DNA of 64,000 nucleotides from CAYSBE01 sp044337585 (GTDB taxonomy: Bacteria > Bacteroidota > Bacteroidia > UKL13-3): positions 9,454 to 73,453 of the forward strand of contig JBIINH010000001.1 in NCBI GenBank assembly GCA_044337585.1. The letters are read 5' to 3'. Made by a program: the position numbers and the translations under genes. The stretch's first letter is position 1. Every line of letters starts with the position of its first letter. The notes under the pieces were generated by a model, which worked only from the letters and a program-made list of their open reading frames with translations, made no database searches and had not been told where the DNA came from. Below, piece after piece: positions 34,918 through 43,308 of the stretch.

Positions 34918-36057
34918 TTATTGGGTTGCCAATACCCATGCATCAGGATTAATTTCCTGTTTTGCTTTTCGCAAATATTTTTCAGCATCGGTCTTACTAG
35001 CAAATCCACCAATACTTACCCGGTTGCATTTGAATGCAGGATTATCTAACACTTGCGCATCAATACCTTTATGCTTCAATTCATTCACATAATTCACAGC
35101 GTTTTTCTCAACACAAAATACACCTGCAATAACATAATAGTTGATTTGCAAAGTTATTAAGGTCTTTTCATTAGCTGTTGGCATTTCTTCTTCTAAGGTT
35201 GTTAATTTCGGTTGCTCCATTATAGGAGGAAAGGCCCAATTGGCACGTGCAATAGTTAGGCTATTTAATACGTCAATCGGATTAGCTGACTCTGTGATTT
35301 CTACAAGTTCTACAATTGGTTGTTCAACAATTGCCTTAGCAACAGGTTCCACAATCATTTCACTTGATTCAATGGGAGCTTCAGTTGGCGTTGCTGTATC
35401 GTCATGTTTAGCAGAATCAAACCACGAAGTGAGGCTTAACGTACTATTGCTTATAATTTGATTGTCAGGTTGAGCGAAGTAGATCCAACTATTTACCACC
35501 AATAGCAGACATAATGTTGCTGCTAACGTGGTTTGCCAAAATTTCAACCTGCTTTTTGAACGTGCTGGTTTGGCAGGTTTCAATTCTTTGAAAATGCGGG
35601 ATGATCTTGTTTTGATTTGACGAGATCCAATAACTTGTGCTTGATGAGGCGTAAGCCCAAAACTTCTAAAATCGTATCTATTTGCGTGGTCGGGAATGAA
35701 AACATAGTTGGCTTCTGCGTTCACCCTAAACCTGCCAAAATGAGGTATCTCTAAATTTTTTTCTTGCAATAAATGTGATTTAAATGCTTCTACCCATTTA
35801 TCAATCGAATGTAGAGCATCGGTGTATGAAACATCTTGGTTGCTGGCAAAATTGGCTATCAATAAGCCATCATTTGTTTTTAAATTTGGGTTGAATATAA
35901 TGTGTTTGCCTGGAGGGATAATTACATGGGTAACCTGATCTATTCGGGCATGTTCCATATTGCAAACAAACCCGCCAAATCCGGGAATAATGACGCAATC
36001 ATGCTTATATAAAAGCTTCTCTATTACCTGCCATATGGGGTGTTTTGCAAATTCCAT
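34918..36057 (-). CDS. HU-CCDC81-like and SPOR domain membrane protein
   Basis: A 379-aa protein with unusual domain order: residues 1-130 form the two HU-like CCDC81 repeats (YKHDCVIIPGFGGFVCN is the signature), a single membrane helix lies near 168-193 (TTLAATLCLLLVVNSWIYFA), a flexible acidic region follows, and a SPOR domain occupies about 305-379 (NYYVIAGVFCVEKNAVNYVNELK). SPOR domains bind denuded septal peptidoglycan, so this protein probably sits at the division site with the HU-like part in the cytoplasm. The architecture is known in Bacteroidetes, the role is not. Confidence 0.88.
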   Translation of the reverse strand: MEFAKHPIWQVIEKLLYKHDCVIIPGFGGFVCNMEHARIDQVTHVIIPPGKHIIFNPNLKTNDGLLIANFASNQDVSYTDALHSIDKWVEAFKSHLLQEKNLEIPHFGRFRVNAEANYVFIPDHANRYDFRSFGLTPHQAQVIGSRQIKTRSSRIFKELKPAKPARSKSRLKFWQTTLAATLCLLLVVNSWIYFAQPDNQIISNSTLSLTSWFDSAKHDDTATPTEAPIESSEMIVEPVAKAIVEQPIVELVEITESANPIDVLNSLTIARANWAFPPIMEQPKLTTLEEEMPTANEKTLITLQINYYVIAGVFCVEKNAVNYVNELKHKGIDAQVLDNPAFKCNRVSIGGFASKTDAEKYLRKAKQEINPDAWVLATQ

Positions 36058-36129
36058 TCATATGCAAAATAAGTTAATTTCAGTTTTTACGCAAATGGAA
36101 TTACAAATTAGGCTTTTGATATTTGCTTA

Positions 36130-37746
36130 TCAGAAACTTACGGCAAGACCACCCAATATGTTAAATCCATATACTGGAAGTGCGAACCAACGTTGGTATT
36201 TGTTGTTGGTAAGATTATTTAGGTTCAAAAACAAGGCAACTGTTTTGGAATAGCGGTACTCAATGCCAATGTTTAAATCCACAAAACTATTGATTGATGC
36301 TTCTACATTGGAATTATTCAATTGAACGGTTCTTTTATCCCATGTAAAGGCTTCGCCACGCAACAAAAATTTATTGGAAATATTGTATAATAAATTCGTG
36401 CTGGTGGTAAAAGTTGGTCTTGAAAATGGTGCACTGATTGACAAATCGTAACCGTAATAATTGGCTGTGAATCCCAAATGGAAATGCTCGTAAAACTCAT
36501 GGTTAAGTTCGGCAGTAAACTTAAATAGGCCAGCAGATGAGTTGTCATACACGGTGTATTGACTCGCCAATGAACTATCAGAGCCGTAGAATAACATATT
36601 TTGTATGGTTGACCATGATGTGCGAACCAAGAAAGATGTTTGTGCACTAATCAATCCCCTGAAACCAATAAAAGATTCAAACTGATTTAAGGTATTTTCT
36701 AATGACAACCCGCGCACAAAAGCATTTTCTGTGGTAATGCTTCTTAAGGTATTGCGTTGCAGGTTTCCAGTAATTCCTCCAAACACAGTAAGCGAACGAG
36801 GGATGATTTGATAAGCCACATCAGCTACTGGGAAAAAATGATATTTGAGTCCGTTTGAGTCGTTAAAGAAAGTAGAATTAAAGCCGAGGTTGAGGTTGAA
36901 TTTGCTACTTATATTAAGAGAATAATTTGGATTTACATCAACAAACACCCTGTTGTAATTGAGTGTAGGTGTATTGGTATTATTTTGCTGAATTGCAGTA
37001 TAAACATTAAGCGGATTGCCTTGAATGCTCTTCCTAAAATCACCCGACAAGATAAAGTCATTTTCGTCTATATCACGATTAGTGGAGTAGTTGTAGTATT
37101 TCAATCCAATTTTATACATCAATTTACTTGTGTCTTTTTGCACATTACCATATGCAGCACCAAGTTGAAACAATCCAAATTCATTGCGAAGTAAATCCGC
37201 ATTGGATGTTATATCTGTTGGTTTTGCTCCGTAAAGATTAACAACATTTCGGTGATATAAGAAATCACTTTCCACCACTCCTTTGTCTACAAAACGTTTA
37301 GCATATACACCGGCAGTGTTGTTGCTAAACTGTTGGAGGTTTTCGGCATCGGCTGACAAGTGTTTATAGAATGCACCCAGTTGGTAATTCTTATTTCGTT
37401 TGGAGTTGAGGTAGATTTCTGCCAAAGGCATGCTGTAATTTCCAAACCCAAGTCGGGTGTAGTTGTTTTTAATTTTTGGCAACAAAGCCGTACCCAACGA
37501 CAATGGTTTGATGGTATAAATAGTTGGGATATCGTTGTGCTTTATTTCTGGTAATTTGTATGAAAATTCAGGTTTGCGCACCTCCGGTATTTCTGGATTT
37601 GGATTGCTTTGAATTTTAATTGACTCACTTAATGTAGCCTTAAAAGGTTTGATCACATCAATGATATCAGTCCTAAGGGTATCGGTTTGTGCATGCACCA
37701 CAGTCGATAAAATCATAAATATTGCAAGTGTTAATGATATTCTCAT
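36130..37746 (-). CDS. Outer-membrane beta-barrel, TonB-receptor-like without plug
   Basis: A 538-aa protein with signal peptide (ISLTLAIFMILSTVVHAQ), a short proline-rich periplasmic stretch (NPNPEIPEVRKPEFSYKLPEI) and then a barrel like the C-terminal part of TonB-dependent receptors, ending VYGFNILGGLAVSF with the terminal aromatic expected for BAM insertion. No plug domain and no TonB box. It follows the 1010-aa TPR gene by 7 bp, and the pair is probably an outer-membrane unit; function unknown. Confidence 0.82.
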   Translation of the reverse strand: MRISLTLAIFMILSTVVHAQTDTLRTDIIDVIKPFKATLSESIKIQSNPNPEIPEVRKPEFSYKLPEIKHNDIPTIYTIKPLSLGTALLPKIKNNYTRLGFGNYSMPLAEIYLNSKRNKNYQLGAFYKHLSADAENLQQFSNNTAGVYAKRFVDKGVVESDFLYHRNVVNLYGAKPTDITSNADLLRNEFGLFQLGAAYGNVQKDTSKLMYKIGLKYYNYSTNRDIDENDFILSGDFRKSIQGNPLNVYTAIQQNNTNTPTLNYNRVFVDVNPNYSLNISSKFNLNLGFNSTFFNDSNGLKYHFFPVADVAYQIIPRSLTVFGGITGNLQRNTLRSITTENAFVRGLSLENTLNQFESFIGFRGLISAQTSFLVRTSWSTIQNMLFYGSDSSLASQYTVYDNSSAGLFKFTAELNHEFYEHFHLGFTANYYGYDLSISAPFSRPTFTTSTNLLYNISNKFLLRGEAFTWDKRTVQLNNSNVEASINSFVDLNIGIEYRYSKTVALFLNLNNLTNNKYQRWFALPVYGFNILGGLAVSF

Positions 37747-37753
37747 GGGTATA

Positions 37754-40700
37754 TTAATTATCAGATGGAGCTATTTTTTTATTTGAAGCTTCTTCAGAAG
37801 CAATAATTACTTTGAGTTTTTCGGATGCAATTGATTTCACATCTTCACCGTCATAGTTTTCTAAAATACTTTGCAGGGTGGCTTTGGCTTGGAAATTATC
37901 TTTTTCAGCTACATACACGTCAGCCAAAAGTAAGTATGATTTTGCAACCCAATATTCGTGTACAGATAGGTTATCTGCAATATCAAAAATTGTTTTCTTG
38001 CATGCCTTTAAGTCTTTACGTAGGTATTGTATAAATGCAATTTGGTATTTCGATTCAGCCGCCCATATATTTTTGGTTTCTTTCGCCACAAACTGATAGT
38101 CAATCATTGCCGAATCAATCTGATTGCGTGATTGATAGAACCTTGCCATGTTTAAGCGGGCTTCAATAATTCCATCTTTTTGCGTTACGGTGGAGTTTAA
38201 ATAACGAATGGAAGCCGCAGCTGCAGCTTCGGTATTCCCTAATTGGGCTGCCGATTTAATTTGACCAGTTAAGGCAATGCTTAAGTTATCGCGGTTGCTG
38301 GCAATGCGCTCAAGGGAAGCGTAATTATCGAGTGCTTTCGCAAAATTCTTTTTCATATAATACAATACGGCCGTTTGTCTGGTAGACTTCTCTGTAAATT
38401 CATTTCTGTTTTGTAATGAAACGAACTCATAGCAAACCAAGGCACTATCATAATTTTTTAAGCTGAAATCACATTCTGCTTTATAGTAATTGGCACGTAA
38501 AATAAAAAAGCCTCCAGGGAAACGGTTTATATAGTTACCAAAAAGTTTGCTTGATTTATTGCAATCACCCGATTTGTATGCATTAAATGCCGACTCATAT
38601 GTTATTGAATCTTGGTATGTAGGTGATAGCTCTACATTTGGCAATACTTTTACATATTCCAAATAGCCATCGGCATCTGAGTTTGATACAAAAATATTTT
38701 TCGCTACCATCAATGCATCTCTTGCTTCAGGTGTGTTTGGATATTCGGTAATCAGTTGTTTGAAAACCTCTAATGCTTCTTTGTCACGATTGGTATTATA
38801 ATAGCACAAGCCTTTGTTTTGAATGGCTTTACGCAAGTATTGGCTTCTTGGGTAGTTATCAATAATATTTTGGTAACCTGTTATGGCATCATTGAAACGT
38901 TCACTTTGCATTTTAACTAAAGAAATTTCATAAACAGCATCATCGATATAGGTTGATTTTTTGTATTGGTTTATGATCACCGAGAGCATGGCTATTTTAT
39001 CATCTGGCCTATTTAAAACCCCATAAATCGTGGCTTTTTGATATAATGCATAGTCGCTGCCATTCAAATTTTTTTCTGTAATAAAGCTGTATTGGTCAAG
39101 TGCTTTTTGATATTGCCTAAGCACCAAATAGCAATCAGCAATACGCATATTGGCATCGGTATAAATTTCAATATTGTTTAAGGCATATTCTGTTGCTGTA
39201 AATTTTTTCATTTCGGAAATACAATTGTCATAATCTTCTACTTTTAGGTGGCTATAGGCCATATTGTAAAATGACAGTGGGTAGAAACGAGTATCTTTTA
39301 CCTCAGGATATTTTTGGAAGTTTTTGTACAAACGAATGCTCTCAGCAAATTGTCCTTCACGAAAAGCGATTTCAGCAAGCCAAAAAGAAGCAAGTGCATA
39401 TAGTTTTTTATCCAATTCATACAATTGCGATTTCGTGAAGGTTGATTTGGCGCCTACGTAATCATTATTTAAATATAATTCTTCGGCTCGGTAATAACAA
39501 ACACGCTGGTAAGCAAGCTGGGTGGTTGTATTTGGTTTGTTGATGCTTTCGATTATTGGAATGGCATCTTTATAGTTTTTGGTTGCCGTAAGCAAATCAG
39601 ACATCATGCTTTTTGCTTCATCAATTATATCAGAAGAAGAATAATCATTTACAAACTTTACCAAGTCTTTTAGTGCTTCTTGTTGAAACGATAATTCGAA
39701 AGAAAGTTTTGCATGATTAAACAAAGACAACTCTGTAACTTGTGAATTAAATCCATTGTGATAAGCTCTATCGAATGCCAATCGGGCAGCTTGCTTTTGA
39801 TTTGTAGCCAAGTAAGCTTCGGCCAAGTGATAGCTTGCAAACTGCGAAGTGGAATCTTTTTCTATTGCAATTTTACTAAGATATTCAATTGCTTTTGCAT
39901 GATCACCTACTCGTAAGTATGAATAACCTAGCCTATATATATCTTGGTTTGTTTTTCCATTAGGCGATTTGCTATGAAACCTTTCTAGGAATGGCAAGGC
40001 TTTATTATAATTGCCAAGTTGAAAGTAAGACTGACCCACAATACCAGCAACGTCATTTACTATTTCTTTATTGGTAATGGTATCGGCAAAGCTTACCACA
40101 TCAACATATTTTTTCTGGGCAAAATAAATCTGCGCAATATATACCTGTGATAGTCCACCAAAGATTTTGTTTTTTCCTACTTTTGTAAAGTGCTCCAATG
40201 CCTGTTCATACTTACCTTCACGGTAAATGATGTATCCATAATAATAGTTGGCACTTTCTAAATATTTATTCGGGTTGTCAATGATATTTCCGAGACTTTT
40301 CTTTGCATTTTCAAAATCATCTAATTTAAAATAGCAATATCCTTTGATAAAAAACATATGCTCCGCTTGTTCAGGAGTAAGGTCTTCGGCACCTACTAGT
40401 GAAAGGTATTTTACAGCATTTTTATTGTCTTTGAGTCGATAAAAATATTTGCCTAGTTGAAAAAGAGCAGGTTTTGATTTTGAGTGGTCGGTATATTGGG
40501 TACCAACCTTAAGCAATAAATTTACGGCATCAGGGTTGAGCAACTCCATGGCACAAACACCTGCAAAATAGTAGGCATTAATTTTCATCTCTCGCTCGGT
40601 CGTCCGTTCGGCAAACATGATGAAATGTTTTTGCGCCTCTCCAAACATATCATGGTTGTAAAGTTCGGTAGCCCGATTGTAAATGCGTTGGTTATTTGCA

Positions 40701-40786
40701 TACACCTCACTTTTTTGCGCAAATGAAAGTGTAGTGAGCAAGCAAAACAATATTGTGATGGTAAATTTGTGAATCTGATTTCGCAT
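37754..40786 (-). CDS. Large TPR-repeat periplasmic protein
   Basis: A 1010-aa protein with a signal peptide (FTITILFCLLTTLSFAQ) and tetratricopeptide-like repeats over nearly its whole length, for example YFAQKKYVDVVSFAD, YFQLGNYNKALPFLERF, YLVLRQYQKALDQY and YYNTNRDKEALEVFKQL. Parts resemble BamD/YbgF-type TPR pairs. Likely a periplasmic scaffold for outer-membrane proteins, consistent with the barrel gene directly downstream. The exact partner is not known. Confidence 0.88.
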   Translation of the reverse strand: MRNQIHKFTITILFCLLTTLSFAQKSEVYANNQRIYNRATELYNHDMFGEAQKHFIMFAERTTEREMKINAYYFAGVCAMELLNPDAVNLLLKVGTQYTDHSKSKPALFQLGKYFYRLKDNKNAVKYLSLVGAEDLTPEQAEHMFFIKGYCYFKLDDFENAKKSLGNIIDNPNKYLESANYYYGYIIYREGKYEQALEHFTKVGKNKIFGGLSQVYIAQIYFAQKKYVDVVSFADTITNKEIVNDVAGIVGQSYFQLGNYNKALPFLERFHSKSPNGKTNQDIYRLGYSYLRVGDHAKAIEYLSKIAIEKDSTSQFASYHLAEAYLATNQKQAARLAFDRAYHNGFNSQVTELSLFNHAKLSFELSFQQEALKDLVKFVNDYSSSDIIDEAKSMMSDLLTATKNYKDAIPIIESINKPNTTTQLAYQRVCYYRAEELYLNNDYVGAKSTFTKSQLYELDKKLYALASFWLAEIAFREGQFAESIRLYKNFQKYPEVKDTRFYPLSFYNMAYSHLKVEDYDNCISEMKKFTATEYALNNIEIYTDANMRIADCYLVLRQYQKALDQYSFITEKNLNGSDYALYQKATIYGVLNRPDDKIAMLSVIINQYKKSTYIDDAVYEISLVKMQSERFNDAITGYQNIIDNYPRSQYLRKAIQNKGLCYYNTNRDKEALEVFKQLITEYPNTPEARDALMVAKNIFVSNSDADGYLEYVKVLPNVELSPTYQDSITYESAFNAYKSGDCNKSSKLFGNYINRFPGGFFILRANYYKAECDFSLKNYDSALVCYEFVSLQNRNEFTEKSTRQTAVLYYMKKNFAKALDNYASLERIASNRDNLSIALTGQIKSAAQLGNTEAAAAASIRYLNSTVTQKDGIIEARLNMARFYQSRNQIDSAMIDYQFVAKETKNIWAAESKYQIAFIQYLRKDLKACKKTIFDIADNLSVHEYWVAKSYLLLADVYVAEKDNFQAKATLQSILENYDGEDVKSIASEKLKVIIASEEASNKKIAPSDN

Positions 40787-40818
40787 GGGTTTTGGAGCGT
40801 TAACTGATTGATTAACGT

Positions 40819-40826
40819 CAAAGCTA
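40819..40826 (-). promoter_or_regulatory. -7 promoter element for the TPR/barrel operon
   Basis: TAGCTTTG on the minus strand, a full match to TAnnTTTG, 32 bp before the TPR gene start. No clear -33. Between it and the ATG lies a CGTTAA/TTAACG inverted repeat (40799-40818) with an 8-nt spacer, a possible operator. Confidence 0.45.
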
Positions 40827-40841
40827 TATGCAGAACGATTT

Positions 40842-43148
40842 TTAGAAGGAATAATTTATCCCCACTGTTGGCATTATTGGAAGTTGATCTATCCTTCGGT
40901 AATTAACCCTATCGAAATAAAAGATGTTGGCACGGTTGTAAACGTTGGTACACGCGACAGTGATCATAAGAATGCGTGTTTCAGAGAATGTTATTTTTTT
41001 AGACAGTGAAACATCCAGACGGTGGAAAGTTGGTAGTCTTCCGGTATTGATGTCAGTAAAATATGGAGTTAATGTACCGTTGGTTGAAAGTGGATTGGAT
41101 GATACACCTTGGTTGAAAGGTATTTGTTCATAAAATCCTTGCGTTTGTGTAAACGGAAAACCCGAACCAAAATTCCATCTACTATTAAAGTTCCAAGAGT
41201 TTTTCTTGCCAAAAGCAATCGTGCCGACTAAATTGATATTATGTCTTCTGTCAAAATTGGGGAAGTAATTTCTTGTTCCATCAAAACGATTGACGTAGGT
41301 TAACGAATAAACTGCCCAGATATAAAATCTTTTGTAATCATATTTATAAAGCACGTCAAGTCCATATGCATCCCCATTTTCTACAATATAGCTTACTCTT
41401 TCTAATTCGGGTTTATTTCGGTTTTCAAAAGTGTTCTCATATTTCTTGTCACGGTTGATATTGGTTAGCTGGGTAAATTTTTTGTAGTAACTCTCTACAC
41501 TTAACATACCGTGCAACCCGATGTCGAATTCAACACCACCAATTGCGTGCCAAGCAGTTTGCATACGGTAGGTTACAGGTTGGCCATTAAACGTGCTTGA
41601 AAGGTCGTTTTCCGGACTGCTTAAGAAGCCATAAAACAAGTTCACCACATCTTGGTCAGACACGGCACTCATTAAGTTTTGTGAGTAGGTACCAATTGAA
41701 CCAATAATACGCATATAATCTTTGGCATTCCATTTTACAGCAAGACGAGGCTCTACAGAAATATCGCCAATGGAAGCATAATACTGAATGCGAACACCTG
41801 GATCAAATACAAACCTGCCTGCTACTTTTTTATATTTTAAAAATCCATTCAGTTCGGTTGAGTTTTCATTCTGACTTAGCTTTAACCCGAAAGGATTGTA
41901 ATATTCAAAAGAAGTGTTGAAACCATTAATTTCAAATCCGTATTTTATATCATCTTTTCCGATGATATTGGTAAAATTGAGGGCAATATTAAAACCACCT
42001 ATTCCGCTACTTCTTGGCAATCCATCATTTTCAATTTGCTCCATATTATAGTTGGAGTAGTTAACTGTACCATTTATAAGTGTTGAGCCTTCAGGTATTA
42101 AAAAGAAACTGCTGCCAAAACCATATGAGTTCCAATTATATTTGGTTTGAGGATAATTTACCTTGTCATTAAAATTAAATCCGAATAAATTAATTTTACT
42201 ACCACCGGAACCAATTTTTGAGAATTTGGCATAAATATCATTAAACGAAAAAGGCAATCCGTTGTAAATATTATCAGGGTCGGCATATGGATAAAATGTT
42301 TGAGAAGTACGATCAAGATATGATGTTTTGTAAGAAATTATAAATGAAGAGCTCCCCCCATCTGAGAATTTACTTAATGGACCTTCAAGTAAAAACTTAG
42401 AAGCAATGGTGGATACATTTACTTTACCAGAAAGTCGTTTTTTATTTCCTTCTCGAGTTGATACGTCAATAATTGATCCAATACGTCCGCCATATTGTGC
42501 ACCAAATCCCCCAGCATATACATCAGCTGTTCGTATGATATCTGCATCAAAAACTGAAAATAAACCAATAGAATGGAATGGGTTATAAATGGTCATCCCA
42601 TCAATCATTACTTTGTTTTGCACGGGTGGTCCACCTCGTAAGTATAATTGGCCACCTTGGTCTCCACTAAATACGGCCCCGGGTATTACTTGTAGGTATT
42701 GGGCTAGATCAGGTTCACCACCAAAGCTTGGCAATTGCTTAAGGTCTTTGTTGGTAATGGTTATATTTGAAACCTTTGCATCGTATTTCTTTTTATCCCG
42801 CTCTCCTCTGATTTCTACTTCCTCTAATTGTTTCGAAATACGTGTGAGGTAAAAGTTTTGTTTAACAATTTGGTCTTCTTTTAGGTTGATCGTAAATTTA
42901 GCTGAGTCATATCCAAGGGCATAGCAACGCAGCACATACGTTCCTGGTCTAAGTTTGGTGAGCGCATAAAATCCATTGACATCGGTAGCCATTCCAATCT
43001 TTGTACCCTCTAGGTAAACAGGAGTATAAATTACCGGTTCACCACTTTCTTTGTCATAAACAAAGCCCCTTATTTCTCCGTTGTTTTGAGCCAAAAGCAC
43101 ACAACTTTGTAGTAATATATATATTAATGTAGAATATTTTTTTAGCAT
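40842..43148 (-). CDS. TonB-dependent receptor with CarboxypepD_reg domain
   Basis: A 768-aa outer-membrane receptor. After the signal peptide, residues 24-105 are a carboxypeptidase-regulatory-like Ig fold (GEIRGFVYDKESGEPVIYTP), 120-225 the plug (GGEPDLAQYLQVIPGAVFSGDQGGQLYLRGGPP; MIDGMTIYNPFH), and the rest a 22-strand-type barrel ending MPTVGINYSF. Ligand unknown; no SusD neighbour, so not a classical glycan-uptake pair. Divergent from the capsule operon; a minus-strand TATTTTTG box lies 44 bp upstream. Confidence 0.93.
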   Translation of the reverse strand: MLKKYSTLIYILLQSCVLLAQNNGEIRGFVYDKESGEPVIYTPVYLEGTKIGMATDVNGFYALTKLRPGTYVLRCYALGYDSAKFTINLKEDQIVKQNFYLTRISKQLEEVEIRGERDKKKYDAKVSNITITNKDLKQLPSFGGEPDLAQYLQVIPGAVFSGDQGGQLYLRGGPPVQNKVMIDGMTIYNPFHSIGLFSVFDADIIRTADVYAGGFGAQYGGRIGSIIDVSTREGNKKRLSGKVNVSTIASKFLLEGPLSKFSDGGSSSFIISYKTSYLDRTSQTFYPYADPDNIYNGLPFSFNDIYAKFSKIGSGGSKINLFGFNFNDKVNYPQTKYNWNSYGFGSSFFLIPEGSTLINGTVNYSNYNMEQIENDGLPRSSGIGGFNIALNFTNIIGKDDIKYGFEINGFNTSFEYYNPFGLKLSQNENSTELNGFLKYKKVAGRFVFDPGVRIQYYASIGDISVEPRLAVKWNAKDYMRIIGSIGTYSQNLMSAVSDQDVVNLFYGFLSSPENDLSSTFNGQPVTYRMQTAWHAIGGVEFDIGLHGMLSVESYYKKFTQLTNINRDKKYENTFENRNKPELERVSYIVENGDAYGLDVLYKYDYKRFYIWAVYSLTYVNRFDGTRNYFPNFDRRHNINLVGTIAFGKKNSWNFNSRWNFGSGFPFTQTQGFYEQIPFNQGVSSNPLSTNGTLTPYFTDINTGRLPTFHRLDVSLSKKITFSETRILMITVACTNVYNRANIFYFDRVNYRRIDQLPIMPTVGINYSF

Positions 43149-43192
43149 GAGCGGGGCGAATATAGCATTTCTGTATATACATCGGTTGATGT

Positions 43193-43200
43193 CAAAAATA
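43193..43200 (-). promoter_or_regulatory. -7 promoter element for the TonB receptor
   Basis: TATTTTTG on the minus strand (CAAAAATA at 43193-43200), a match to TAnnTTTG, 44 bp before the start codon. The nearest TTG upstream is 27 nt away, longer than usual. Confidence 0.45.
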
Positions 43201-43247
43201 ACTTACTTAGCCAAGTACTACAGTAGTCAAATAGGCGTTTACATAAG

Positions 43248-43277
43248 TTGCACAGCATGGAATAAATGTTATTTTTG
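43248..43277 (+). promoter_or_regulatory. Promoter of the polysaccharide operon
   Basis: TTG at 43248-43250, a 19-nt spacer and TATTTTTG at 43270-43277, a full match to the Bacteroidetes promoter consensus. It lies 31 bp before the TTG start chosen for the export protein and is the only good promoter seen ahead of the 20-kb operon. Confidence 0.7.
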
Positions 43278-43308
43278 CCTTATTCATAACAACCTAAATT
43301 CTATACAA

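Noticed and set aside
43147..43308. N-terminal extension of the export protein
   Set aside because: It would place 54 residues before the signal peptide and cover a consensus promoter at 43248-43277; the TTG at 43309 is the better start.
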